The translations under genes and the position numbers were made by a program. Shown piece by piece: positions 18,872 to 27,019 of a DNA stretch of 40,664 nt. The notes beneath the pieces were generated by a model. The model had not been told where the DNA came from and did not search any database. It saw only the letters and a list, made by a program, of their open reading frames with translations. The DNA comes from Polynucleobacter sp. (lineage in GTDB: Bacteria; Pseudomonadota; Gammaproteobacteria; Burkholderiales; Burkholderiaceae): assembly GCA_016462905.1 (NCBI GenBank), contig JAEMSI010000013.1:5772-46435 (forward strand), given 5' to 3'. Every line of letters begins with the position of its first letter. Within the stretch, counting starts at the first letter, position 1.

Positions 18872-20286
18872 AGCATATTGTTCAGCAAATCCATTTTGTT
18901 GGAATTGGCGGTGCTGGTATGTCTGGCATTGCTGAAGTCTTATTAAATTTAGGCTATCAAGTTTCTGGCTCCGATTTAAATGAATCTGCTGTCACACGTC
19001 GTTTACAGGAGTTGGGCGCAAAGATTCAGATTGGACACGATGCAAAACACATTGGGAGAGCCGAAGCGGTTGTGATTTCGACCGCAGTAGCTGGGAATAA
19101 CCCCGAGGTCTTAGCGGCACGTGCTGCCCATATTCCCGTGATTCAGCGCGCAGTGATGTTGGGTGAATTAATGCGTTTAAAGCAAGGTATTGCAATTGCG
19201 GGCACGCACGGAAAAACTACCACCACGAGTTTGGTGGCTTCGGTTTTAGCTGAAGGCGGTTTGGATCCCACTTTTGTGATTGGCGGCAAACTCAATTCGG
19301 CAGGGGTCAATGCCCGCTTAGGTCAAGGTGATTTCATTGTGGTGGAGGCCGATGAATCAGACGCATCCTTTTTGCAATTATTTCCAGCAATGGAAGTGAT
19401 TACCAATATTGATGCAGATCATATGGATACTTACCAGCACGATATGGCGCGTTTAAAACAGGCATTTGTGCAATTCACCCAGCGCATGCCTTTTTATGGA
19501 ATTGCTGTTTTGTGTGCCGATGACGCTCATGTTAGGGACATTATTCCATTTGTTTCTCAGCCCGTATTGCGTTATGGCTTTGCCGAGGATGCCGATGTCC
19601 GTGCTGTACAAGTTGAAGCGATCGGAACCAGAATGCGTTTTGGGGTTGAGCGCAAGACCATTCGTCGTCACGGTGTTAAACCAGGACCTTTAAATATTGA
19701 ATTGAACTTACCTGGAAATCACAATGTATTAAATGCGCTGGCTGCTATTGCCATCGCTACTGAGTTGGGTGTTAGCGACTCCGCCATTCAGAAAGCTTTA
19801 AAGGAATTTAGTGGTGTGGGTCGTCGCTTCCAGTCTTATGGTGAGGTGGCCCTAAAGAGTGGCGGCACATTTACTTTGATTGATGATTATGGGCATCACC
19901 CAGTAGAAATGGCGGCAACTTTAGCAGCTGCTCGCGGAGCATATCCTAACCGCCGTTTAGTGCTTGCTTTTCAGCCGCACCGTTACACCCGAACGCGCGA
20001 TTGTTTTGGCGATTTTGTTCATGTATTACGCAACTTTGATGCAGTCGTTTTAACTGAAGTTTATCCAGCAGGCGAGGCCAAAATTGCACGCGCTGATGGG
20101 AATACTTTAATGAAGGCGGTAGTTAAAGAAGCAAAAAAAGAATTTGCCAGTGCCTTTGTTTCTCAAGTGAAAGAAATGCCAGAAGCATTATCAGGGATCT
20201 TGCGCGCTGGCGATATTTTAATTTCGATGGGCGCTGGTTCGATCTCAGCCTTACCGCATACCCTAGTGGAGATGAAGCATGTCTAA
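18868..20286 (+). CDS. murC: UDP-N-acetylmuramate--L-alanine ligase
   Basis: First stem-peptide ligase, adding L-Ala to UDP-MurNAc. Reading from the ATG at 18868 gives 472 residues beginning [20 protein letters not shown], the canonical N-terminus, with P-loop GTHGKTTTT at 112-120, [12 protein letters not shown] and DDYGHHPVE. An in-frame GTG at 18850 is rejected because 18868 gives the ATGA overlap with murG and the normal family start. It overlaps ddl by 8 bases. Confidence 0.96.
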   Translation: MKHIVQQIHFVGIGGAGMSGIAEVLLNLGYQVSGSDLNESAVTRRLQELGAKIQIGHDAKHIGRAEAVVISTAVAGNNPEVLAARAAHIPVIQRAVMLGELMRLKQGIAIAGTHGKTTTTSLVASVLAEGGLDPTFVIGGKLNSAGVNARLGQGDFIVVEADESDASFLQLFPAMEVITNIDADHMDTYQHDMARLKQAFVQFTQRMPFYGIAVLCADDAHVRDIIPFVSQPVLRYGFAEDADVRAVQVEAIGTRMRFGVERKTIRRHGVKPGPLNIELNLPGNHNVLNALAAIAIATELGVSDSAIQKALKEFSGVGRRFQSYGEVALKSGGTFTLIDDYGHHPVEMAATLAAARGAYPNRRLVLAFQPHRYTRTRDCFGDFVHVLRNFDAVVLTEVYPAGEAKIARADGNTLMKAVVKEAKKEFASAFVSQVKEMPEALSGILRAGDILISMGAGSISALPHTLVEMKHV

Positions 20287-21280
20287 CTGGGGAAATCGCG
20301 TTGCCGCTGAATTAAAAAATCTAAATCCTAAAAATTTAGGCCGTGTTGGCGTTCTTTTGGGAGGACGTTCTGCAGAGCGCGAAATTTCTTTATTATCAGG
20401 CAATGGTGTATTGCAAGCTCTATTAGCAAAGGGAGTCGATGCGCACGCATTTGATCCTGGCTTACAAAATCCTGCCGAAATTGGGCATCACGGTTTCGAT
20501 CGTATTTTTATCGCTTTACATGGGCGCTTTGGAGAGGATGGCACGATTCAAGGTTTGCTTGAGTTACTCGAAATTCCTTATACCGGTAGTCGGGTACTGG
20601 CCTCTGCAATGGCCATTGATAAGGTTGCCACTAAACAAATTTGGCTAAGTAATCAGCTTGCAACTCCTCGTTTTGATTTATTAAGATCCAATAGCGATTG
20701 GAAAAAAATAGTAGATAACCTAGGTCTGCCACTTTTTGTAAAACCAGCACATGAAGGATCTTCGCTTGGTTTGTCTCGAGTAAATCAGTTAGAAGAGTTA
20801 CCTGCAGCATATGAGTTAGCAGCAAAATTCGATTCTGCAATTTTGGTTGAGGAGTGCATTGTTGGCGCCGAGCTAACTTGCCCCATTGTTGGAGAAGGGG
20901 ATGGCGCAGAAGCATTGCCTGTAATTCGAATTGTTCCGCCATTGGCTGGCTATGATTTCCATCATAAATATTTTTCAAACGAGACTCAGTATCTTTGCCC
21001 TACTGGTTTTGATCAGGCTCTAGAAAAAGAAGTCCAGACGCTTGCATTGGCAGCTTATCGCAGTTTAGGCTGCCGCACTTGGGGGCGGGCTGATGTCATG
21101 TTAGATGAAAAAAATGGGAATAAACCTTATTTATTAGAAATGAATACCTCACCGGGAATGACTTCCCATTCTCTAGTGCCGATGGCTGCAAAAGCGGCTG
21201 GAGTGAATTACGACGATTTAGTTTTATGGCTTTTATTACAAACCTTAAAAACTAATCCAGTAGCAGGTGCGCGCAAATGA
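20279..21280 (+). CDS. ddl: D-alanine--D-alanine ligase
   Basis: ATP-grasp enzyme that makes the D-Ala-D-Ala dipeptide used by Mur[19 protein letters not shown] at the N-terminus, [15 protein letters not shown], the ATP-grasp [13 protein letters not shown] and [15 protein letters not shown] are typical; length 333 with a short N-terminal extension. As a dcw-cluster member it corresponds to the DdlB type. It starts within the murC 3' end with a GGAG-type ribosome binding site and overlaps ftsQ by 4 bases. Confidence 0.96.
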   Translation: MSNWGNRVAAELKNLNPKNLGRVGVLLGGRSAEREISLLSGNGVLQALLAKGVDAHAFDPGLQNPAEIGHHGFDRIFIALHGRFGEDGTIQGLLELLEIPYTGSRVLASAMAIDKVATKQIWLSNQLATPRFDLLRSNSDWKKIVDNLGLPLFVKPAHEGSSLGLSRVNQLEELPAAYELAAKFDSAILVEECIVGAELTCPIVGEGDGAEALPVIRIVPPLAGYDFHHKYFSNETQYLCPTGFDQALEKEVQTLALAAYRSLGCRTWGRADVMLDEKNGNKPYLLEMNTSPGMTSHSLVPMAAKAAGVNYDDLVLWLLLQTLKTNPVAGARK

Positions 21281-22128
21281 TGAGTATCTTGAGTCGTTTC
21301 ATTGAGTTGTTCACCATGGTAATGGCACCCCTATGGAATTACCCAGAGCGGATGTATCAGATGAGCCGTTGGTTAATGCGAATTTTGTTATTCGCAGTTG
21401 TTCTGACTATATTAGTTTGGTTGAGTCAGCGACCTGTTTTTATTTTAAAACATATTCAGATTGAGCCTTTACCAGAGCAGACACTAAAACACATTAATCT
21501 TCCTCTGGTACGTAATCAGGCGCTTGAAAAAGTACAAGGAAATTTTTTCAGTGTGCGCTTAGATGAGGTAAAGCTAGCGTTTGAAACTCTGCCATGGGTT
21601 CGACATGCTAGCGTTCGCCGAGTTTGGCCAAATGGCCTCGCGATTACTCTAGAAGAACAAAAACCATTGGGCGTTTGGGGGAAGCCAGACAACCAAAAAT
21701 TAATCAATATTTATGGTGAAGTTTTTGCCGGCAGTGTAGCCGAAGTTGACGATGAGATTCGTTTGATTGAGTTTAGTGGTCCAGAAGGTTCTGGAAAAGA
21801 AGTATTACGCCTGTATCAAAAATCAAATCAATGGTTTAAATCTTGGGACACACAAGTGAGCGTCCTTACATTGTCTGATCGTTACGCTTGGAATGTCAAA
21901 CTTAATAATGGTTTACGAATTGAATTTGGTCGAGATGAAGATAGTCAAAACCAGACTCTCACGGACGAACGCGTTGCTCAGTTAATTCAATTTTGGCCGC
22001 AAGTACAAGAGAAATGGCCAAATCGCGTGGATGCAATCGACTTGCGATATGGCAATGGGTTTGCTGTCCATTTAATGGCAGCAAATACAAAAAACAGTAA
22101 TGAAGTTAAAGGTGAGCAAAAAAGATGA
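21277..22128 (+). CDS. ftsQ: cell division protein FtsQ
   Basis: Bitopic divisome protein that scaffolds FtsL and FtsB. In 283 residues there is a cytoplasmic tail, one transmembrane segment at about 32-49 ([17 protein letters not shown]), a POTRA domain (about 53-122, ending with the [19 protein letters not shown] motif) and the beta domain. Position between ddl and ftsA is canonical. It overlaps both neighbours by 4 bases. Confidence 0.94.
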   Translation: MMSILSRFIELFTMVMAPLWNYPERMYQMSRWLMRILLFAVVLTILVWLSQRPVFILKHIQIEPLPEQTLKHINLPLVRNQALEKVQGNFFSVRLDEVKLAFETLPWVRHASVRRVWPNGLAITLEEQKPLGVWGKPDNQKLINIYGEVFAGSVAEVDDEIRLIEFSGPEGSGKEVLRLYQKSNQWFKSWDTQVSVLTLSDRYAWNVKLNNGLRIEFGRDEDSQNQTLTDERVAQLIQFWPQVQEKWPNRVDAIDLRYGNGFAVHLMAANTKNSNEVKGEQKR

Positions 22129-23354
22129 GCAAAGATAGTCGCGATTTATTAGTGGGATTAGATATCGGCACTTCTAAAGTGGTTGCCTTGGTGGCGGAAT
22201 TAGACGCAGATGGAAAATTTAATGTGGTTGGGTTGGGACAAACCGATTCAAAAGGCTTGAAAAAAGGCGTTGTTGTCAATATTGAAGCCACAGTTCAGTC
22301 TATCCAAAAAGCACTTGAAGAAGCTGAAGTAATGTCGGATCGGCGAATTGTGCAGGTATTTACAGGCATTGCTGGCAATCACATCGTTAGTTTTAATTCG
22401 AGCGGGATGGTAGCGATTCGGGACAAGGAAGTTGGCAGTGGAGATGTAGAGCGAGTCTTAGAAACTGCCAAAGCCATCAACATTCCAACGGATCAACAAA
22501 TTTTACATATCCTGATTCAAGAATTCATGATTGATGGGCAAGAAGATGTTCGTGAGCCAATTGGCATGAGTGGTTTACGGCTTGAAGTCAAGGTTCATAT
22601 TGTCACTGGCGCCGTTAGTGCTGCACAAAATATTGTGAAATGCGTCCGTCGTTGCGGCCTTGAAGTGAACGATTTAATTTTGCAGCCCTTGGCGTCGAGT
22701 TTAGCCGTATTAACTGATGACGAAAAGGAATTGGGTGTCGTGTTAATTGATATTGGCGGCGGTACAACCGATATTGCTATTTATAGCCAAGGGTCTATTC
22801 GCCATACCGCAGTGATTCCCATCGCCGGTGATCAAATTACAAACGATATCGCCATGGCGCTTCGTACCCCAACCGTTGAAGCGGAAGATTTAAAGATTCA
22901 TTATGGAATCGCGCGCCAAGACATGGCTGATTCGACTGCCATGATCGATGTCCCTGGTGTGGGTGATCGTGAACCCCGCCCGATGTCAAAACAAGCTCTA
23001 GCTGCTGTGATTGAACCCCGAGTTGCTGAATTATTTACTTTAGTTCGGAACGTGATTCACGATTCAGGCTATGAAGAGATGGTCTCTTCGGGAGTTGTGC
23101 TCACTGGCGGCACTTCCATGATGCCCGGCATGGTTGAGTTAGCTGAACAAATTTTTCACAAACCTGCACGCGTAGGCAGGCCCGAGTATCGCGGCCATTT
23201 ACATGAAGTATTGCGAAGCCCGCGCTATTCAACCGGTATCGGATTATTAATGGAAGGCCAAGCGCAGTTATTGCGCGGCCGTCGCGCTTCGCAATCGGGT
23301 GCATTTCAGGGGGTGATGGCGCGCATGAAGGATTGGTTTACAGGAAATTTTTAG
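22125..23354 (+). CDS. ftsA: cell division protein FtsA
   Basis: Actin-like ATPase that ties FtsZ to the membrane. Phosphate-1 LVGLDIGTSKVVALV is at about 8-22, the 1C subdomain follows, phosphate-2 is VLIDIGGGTTDIAIY, the adenosine motif is GVVLTGGTSMMPGM, and the C-terminal amphipathic helix GVMARMKDWFTGNF is the membrane-targeting sequence. Length 409 is normal. ftsZ lies 63 bases downstream. Confidence 0.97.
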   Translation: MSKDSRDLLVGLDIGTSKVVALVAELDADGKFNVVGLGQTDSKGLKKGVVVNIEATVQSIQKALEEAEVMSDRRIVQVFTGIAGNHIVSFNSSGMVAIRDKEVGSGDVERVLETAKAINIPTDQQILHILIQEFMIDGQEDVREPIGMSGLRLEVKVHIVTGAVSAAQNIVKCVRRCGLEVNDLILQPLASSLAVLTDDEKELGVVLIDIGGGTTDIAIYSQGSIRHTAVIPIAGDQITNDIAMALRTPTVEAEDLKIHYGIARQDMADSTAMIDVPGVGDREPRPMSKQALAAVIEPRVAELFTLVRNVIHDSGYEEMVSSGVVLTGGTSMMPGMVELAEQIFHKPARVGRPEYRGHLHEVLRSPRYSTGIGLLMEGQAQLLRGRRASQSGAFQGVMARMKDWFTGNF

Positions 23355-23405
23355 TTTTTTTTCGTCGTCGTACTCGGCTATTTATTTTGAATAGTTGAGA
23401 TTTTC

Positions 23406-23413
23406 AAGGAGGG
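23406..23413 (+). promoter_or_regulatory. strong ribosome binding site of ftsZ
   Basis: AAGGAGGG ends 4 bases before the ftsZ ATG and is the closest match to the anti-Shine-Dalgarno sequence I noticed in the window. Most upstream dcw genes start by overlap with their neighbour instead. It fits the high FtsZ level needed relative to FtsA and FtsQ. Confidence 0.75.
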
Positions 23414-23417
23414 TATT

Positions 23418-24770
23418 ATGGAATTTGAATTATTAGAACAAGTAGAAGCGGGCAAGACCGTCATCAAGGTGATTGGTGTCGGCGGCGCTGGCGGCAATGC
23501 CGTCCAGCATATGATTCGGAGAAATGTGAATGGGGTTGAATTCATTTGCATGAATACCGATGCGGGCGCATTGCAACGCTCAAAAGCCAAGCTGAATTTG
23601 CAATTAGGCGAAACCGGCTTAGGCGCAGGGGCTAGACCAGAGGTTGGCGCTGCTGCTGCCGATGAGGCCCGCGCACAAATTGCGGATGCACTGTATGGCG
23701 CCCATATGGTTTTTATTACCGCTGGCATGGGCGGTGGCACTGGAACTGGGGCAGCGCCCATCGTGGCCCAAGTTGCCAAAGAAATGGGCATCCTAACGGT
23801 GGGCGTGATTAGCAAGCCGTTTGATTTTGAAGGCGCAAAACGCCTCAAAGTAGCAGAAGTCGGCGCCCATGAACTGGAAAAACACGTGGATTCATTAATC
23901 GTGGTGTTGAACGAAAAATTGTTTGAAGTAATGGGCGAGGATGCTGAGTTTGATAAAGCATTTGCTTGTGCAGACGATGTTTTACATAACGCTGTTTCAG
24001 GGATTGCTGAAATCATTAATGAACAAGGTTTAATTAACGTTGATTTTGAAGATGTCAAAACGGTCATGAGCGAGCAGGGTAAAGCCATGATGGGAACGGC
24101 TACGGTTTCTGGAATGGACCGTGCGCGTTTAGCTGCTGAGGCTGCCGTGGCATCGCCATTATTAGAAGGAGTTGATTTATCCGGTGCGCGCGGTGTCTTG
24201 GTCAATATCACAGCTAGCCGTTCCTTGAAGTTGGCAGAAACCCGCGAAGTCATGGCAGCGATTCGTGGTTATGCAGCCGAAGATGCAACCGTCATTTTTG
24301 GAACCGTATATGACGACAGTTTGGGCGATGCTTTACGTGTTACGGTTGTGGCTACCGGTTTAAATAACCCGCAATCTGCACAAAATGCATCTCGCGGACA
24401 GGTTGAAGTCGTTTGGCGTAATCAGGCAACGGGCACCAATGATGCGAGCCCATTAATGGCCAATTTAAATCAATTCGCACCGAGCAGTGCTAGCGCAGCG
24501 ATTTCGCAATCGATAGGAACCCAAGTTACAGCAGCCTCGGGTCCTAGTGCCGCAACTGGCGTAACCGCAATGCAGCAGACCCATTCCGCCCCAACTCCCA
24601 GCGCAGGCTCTGATTATGGTTCATTTGAAACCCCAGCAGTATTTCGCAATACCCGCGAATCGAGCCCTCAAACCTTAGGGGCGGATAGTTCGCCTCAAGC
24701 AAAAGCAATGCTGGAGAAAGGGACGGATTATTATGAAATCCCTGCTTTTTTAAGGAAACAGGCAGATTAA
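23418..24770 (+). CDS. ftsZ: cell division protein FtsZ
   Basis: Tubulin-like GTPase that forms the Z-ring. GVGGAGGNAV at about 20-29, signature GGGTGTG at 105-111, and T7-loop NVDFEDVKTVM near 210 for polymer GTP hydrolysis are present. The variable linker (about 320-436) is rich in A, S, T and Q, and the C-terminal peptide DYYEIPAFLRKQAD binds FtsA and other partners. Length 450 reflects a long linker. The strong ribosome binding site decides the start. Confidence 0.98.
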   Translation: MEFELLEQVEAGKTVIKVIGVGGAGGNAVQHMIRRNVNGVEFICMNTDAGALQRSKAKLNLQLGETGLGAGARPEVGAAAADEARAQIADALYGAHMVFITAGMGGGTGTGAAPIVAQVAKEMGILTVGVISKPFDFEGAKRLKVAEVGAHELEKHVDSLIVVLNEKLFEVMGEDAEFDKAFACADDVLHNAVSGIAEIINEQGLINVDFEDVKTVMSEQGKAMMGTATVSGMDRARLAAEAAVASPLLEGVDLSGARGVLVNITASRSLKLAETREVMAAIRGYAAEDATVIFGTVYDDSLGDALRVTVVATGLNNPQSAQNASRGQVEVVWRNQATGTNDASPLMANLNQFAPSSASAAISQSIGTQVTAASGPSAATGVTAMQQTHSAPTPSAGSDYGSFETPAVFRNTRESSPQTLGADSSPQAKAMLEKGTDYYEIPAFLRKQAD

Positions 24771-24780
24771 ATGGGTAAAT

Positions 24781-24809
24781 TTAGAAATAAAACACTTTAA
24801 CCATACAAT
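24781..24809 (+). promoter_or_regulatory. candidate promoter between ftsZ and the peroxiredoxin gene
   Basis: TTAGAA (24781-24786, 4/6) and TACAAT (24804-24809, 5/6) are 17 bases apart. Transcription would start near 24816, so the stem-loop at 24827-24871 would lie in the leader of the peroxiredoxin mRNA, or would terminate a very short RNA. Confidence 0.4.
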
Positions 24810-24826
24810 AGAAGGTTCATAGGATA

Positions 24827-24877
24827 CTGGTGTAGTCGCCCCTCCGGACGACGAATCCAGCGTCTACCCAGTTTTCT
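24827..24877 (+). terminator. stem-loop with T-run (ftsZ terminator or leader attenuator)
   Basis: CTGGTGTAGTCGC (24827-24839) pairs with GCGTCTACCCAG (24860-24871) over 11 bp with one bulged T and one T-T mismatch; TTTTCT follows at 24872-24877. A second, competing hairpin is possible inside it (GTCGCC with GGACGAC). Its shape and position after ftsZ suggest an intrinsic terminator, but a plausible promoter precedes it. Confidence 0.6.
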
Positions 24878-24904
24878 AGAACCCACTATTGATATGGAGA
24901 TAAG

Positions 24905-25405
24905 ATGATTGCTGTAGGACAAAAATTACCAAACGCGACTTTGTATGAATTTGTGAATGAGGAGCGGGAAGGTTGCACTATTGGTGCTAATGCGTTTGAA
25001 TTAGACAAACTGAGCGCTGGAAAAAAGATTGTTATTTTTGCTTTGCCTGGCGCCTACACTCCCACCTGTTCAGCAAAGCATGTTCCAGGATATTTAGAGC
25101 ATTTCGATAAGATCAAAGCAAAAGGTGTTGATGAGATTTGGTGCCTATCTGTGAATGATCCTTTTGTCATGGGATCTTGGGGCCGTGATCAAAAAGTAGC
25201 TAATAAGATTCGGATGCTCGGCGACGGCAGTGGCGAATTGACTAAAAAATTGGGAATGGAGTTTGATTTAACTGCACGCGGTTTGGGAGTTCGTTCTCAG
25301 CGTTATGCCATGATTGTAGACAATGGTGTTGTTAAATACCTTGCCTTAGAAGAGCCGGGTAAATTTGAAATTAGTGATGCTGCTACAACATTAAAAAATC
25401 TGTAA
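24905..25405 (+). CDS. peroxiredoxin (Prx5 / AhpE-like redoxin family)
   Basis: Thiol peroxidase that reduces hydrogen peroxide and organic hydroperoxides. The 166-residue protein contains the peroxidatic motif PGAYTPTCSAKHVPGY with Cys at about 55, and FALPGA before it, as in Prx5-type proteins. Further cysteines at about 24 and 80 could act in resolution. GGAGA about 5 bases before the ATG supports the start. It lies between ftsZ and lpxC, a common arrangement in Betaproteobacteria. Confidence 0.92.
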   Translation: MIAVGQKLPNATLYEFVNEEREGCTIGANAFELDKLSAGKKIVIFALPGAYTPTCSAKHVPGYLEHFDKIKAKGVDEIWCLSVNDPFVMGSWGRDQKVANKIRMLGDGSGELTKKLGMEFDLTARGLGVRSQRYAMIVDNGVVKYLALEEPGKFEISDAATTLKNL

Positions 25406-25451
25406 TTCACCCTAGGCCTATATCAACCCCTCCTTCAATTATTAACAGCAC

Positions 25452-26366
25452 ATGCTTTTACAAAAAACACTTGCTGCGCCAATTAAAACGGTTGGTATTG
25501 GCCTTCATTCGGGTCTTAAATCAACGCTCACCATCAAGCCTGCCCCGATAAATACGGGGATTCAATTTATTCGGATCGATACACCAGAGCCAGTTGTTAT
25601 TCCTGCAGATGCATTAGCGGTATGTGATTCCCGCTTAGCGTCGGTGATTGAAAAAGATGGTATTAAAGTTTCTACAGTTGAGCACTTGCTTTCGGCTTGT
25701 TCGGGGCTGGGAATTGACAATGCTTTTGTTGAAGTCGATTGCGAAGAAATTCCCATCATGGATGGTAGTGCTGCATCGTTTTTATTTTTAATTGAATCAG
25801 CCGGGGTAGTTACTCAATCAGCACCGCGGAACTTTATGGTGATTCGAAAATCAGTCGAAGTCCGTGAAGGCGATAAACTGGCAAGACTCGAACCTTTTTT
25901 TGGGTTTAAATTAGACTTCACGATTGATTTTAAACATCCAGCTGTTGATAAGACTGGCCAACGCTTTATCGTTGATTTTGCTGAGCATGGTTACCGCAGC
26001 GAAATTGGACGTGCTCGTACTTTTGGTTTTGCCCATGAAGTAGAGGCTTTGCGTGAGATTGGCTTAGCGCGAGGCGGTAGCCTTGATAATGCGATCGTTT
26101 TGGACGAGCATCGGATTTTAAATAATGAAGAATTGCGCTACGACGATGAATTTGTACGCCATAAAATTTTGGATGCGGTGGGCGATCTGTATTTAGTAGG
26201 CTATCCAATAGTGGGGGCTTATATTGCCGAAAAATCAGGACACGCTCTAAACAATTTATTGTTGAGAAAATTATTAGCTGATCCTCAGTCATACTCGATT
26301 GAAACTTTTACAGAACAAAAAGCCCCTGCTGCTTATTTAATGGATAACGAAATTCCTGCAATTTAA
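25452..26366 (+). CDS. lpxC: UDP-3-O-acyl-N-acetylglucosamine deacetylase
   Basis: Zinc enzyme for the committed step of lipid A synthesis. N-terminal GIGLHSG, zinc ligand H78 in [17 protein letters not shown], and the C-terminal ligands H237 and D241 in [13 protein letters not shown], plus the catalytic His near 264 (SGHALNN), are present. Length 304 is normal. It follows the peroxiredoxin gene by 46 bases, probably in one transcript, and ends 24 bases from the convergent dciA-like gene. Confidence 0.97.
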   Translation: MLLQKTLAAPIKTVGIGLHSGLKSTLTIKPAPINTGIQFIRIDTPEPVVIPADALAVCDSRLASVIEKDGIKVSTVEHLLSACSGLGIDNAFVEVDCEEIPIMDGSAASFLFLIESAGVVTQSAPRNFMVIRKSVEVREGDKLARLEPFFGFKLDFTIDFKHPAVDKTGQRFIVDFAEHGYRSEIGRARTFGFAHEVEALREIGLARGGSLDNAIVLDEHRILNNEELRYDDEFVRHKILDAVGDLYLVGYPIVGAYIAEKSGHALNNLLLRKLLADPQSYSIETFTEQKAPAAYLMDNEIPAI

Positions 26367-26390
26367 TTCTGGTATTCGCAGGGAGTAGTT

Positions 26391-26927
26391 TTAATTTATC
26401 CTTTTTAAAAGATCTTCAACGGATTTGCGCAGAGCAGAATCTGCGGGTAATTTTTGTAATAAATTCTTCCACGCATTTTTAGCGGAGGCACTAAAAGTTA
26501 AACTCAGCTTTTCTTTTGGCGCCCCTTTTTCTTGAATTTGCAGATCAATTGGCCTGATCTGAATTTGAATCGATGAGTAAATTAAGTTTGATTTAAGCAG
26601 TTCTTTGTGGAGGCTGGGTAAAAGCTGTTGAAGTTTGGAGCCGATACCAGGGTTGCTAACCTTTAAAAATAAATCGGCAGGAGCGCTAGCTTTGTAGACC
26701 GGCTTAATCTGATCTATCCAACTTTCTAAACCAAGGGAAATTAAGGCTTTTTTTAAGTCTTGACAGAGTAAGTCATAGGCCGCTGACTTTTCCATTAAGG
26801 GTCTAAAGCCTAAGTCGTGTTTTAGGTAGTCATTCCAGGTTTTAACTGGGTGGTTGTTGAGTTTATTTCCCTGTTGATTGCCTTCCTTGTTGCCTTCTAT
26901 AACCAATGAAATTCCCCTCAAATCCAT
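26391..26927 (-). CDS. DciA-like (DUF721) protein, putative replicative helicase loader
   Basis: A 178-residue basic protein resembling the DUF721/DciA family, whose characterised members load DnaB helicase in bacteria without DnaC. I recognise it mainly from the middle region (PVYKASAPADLFLKVSNPG onward, the KH-like fold) and from its leftward position between lpxC and secA. The first 30 residues are polar and low complexity (GNKEGNQQGNKLNN). AAGGG upstream of the ATG at 26927 supports this start. Family match is moderate. Confidence 0.7.
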   Translation of the reverse strand: MDLRGISLVIEGNKEGNQQGNKLNNHPVKTWNDYLKHDLGFRPLMEKSAAYDLLCQDLKKALISLGLESWIDQIKPVYKASAPADLFLKVSNPGIGSKLQQLLPSLHKELLKSNLIYSSIQIQIRPIDLQIQEKGAPKEKLSLTFSASAKNAWKNLLQKLPADSALRKSVEDLLKRIN

Positions 26928-26944
26928 TTTTCCCTTGAATTACA

Positions 26945-26957
26945 GGGATTTAATCCC
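26945..26957. repeat. palindrome in the dciA/secA gap
   Basis: GGGATT and AATCCC flank a single T: perfect 6-bp arms, 18 bases upstream of the dciA-like start and 63 bases before the secA start chosen here. It could be a protein-binding site for either divergent gene. Chance occurrence of such a short palindrome is not negligible. Confidence 0.35.
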
Positions 26958-27019
26958 CAAATTCATCAATACGATGTAGGTGAATGATAAACTCAGAGGC
27001 TCAATTTTCAATAAAAAAC

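Noticed and set aside
23378..24253. 291-codon open frame on the minus strand opposite ftsZ
   Set aside because: It lies wholly inside the certain ftsZ gene, its product is a low-complexity mix rich in S, A, P and T with no motif, and it is the usual antisense shadow of a strongly codon-biased gene.
26939..26969. Minus-strand promoter for the dciA-like gene (TTGATG-19-TGTAAT) around the palindrome
   Set aside because: The spacer is long and the predicted start of transcription would leave only about five bases before the ATG, inconsistent with the visible AAGGG ribosome binding site.
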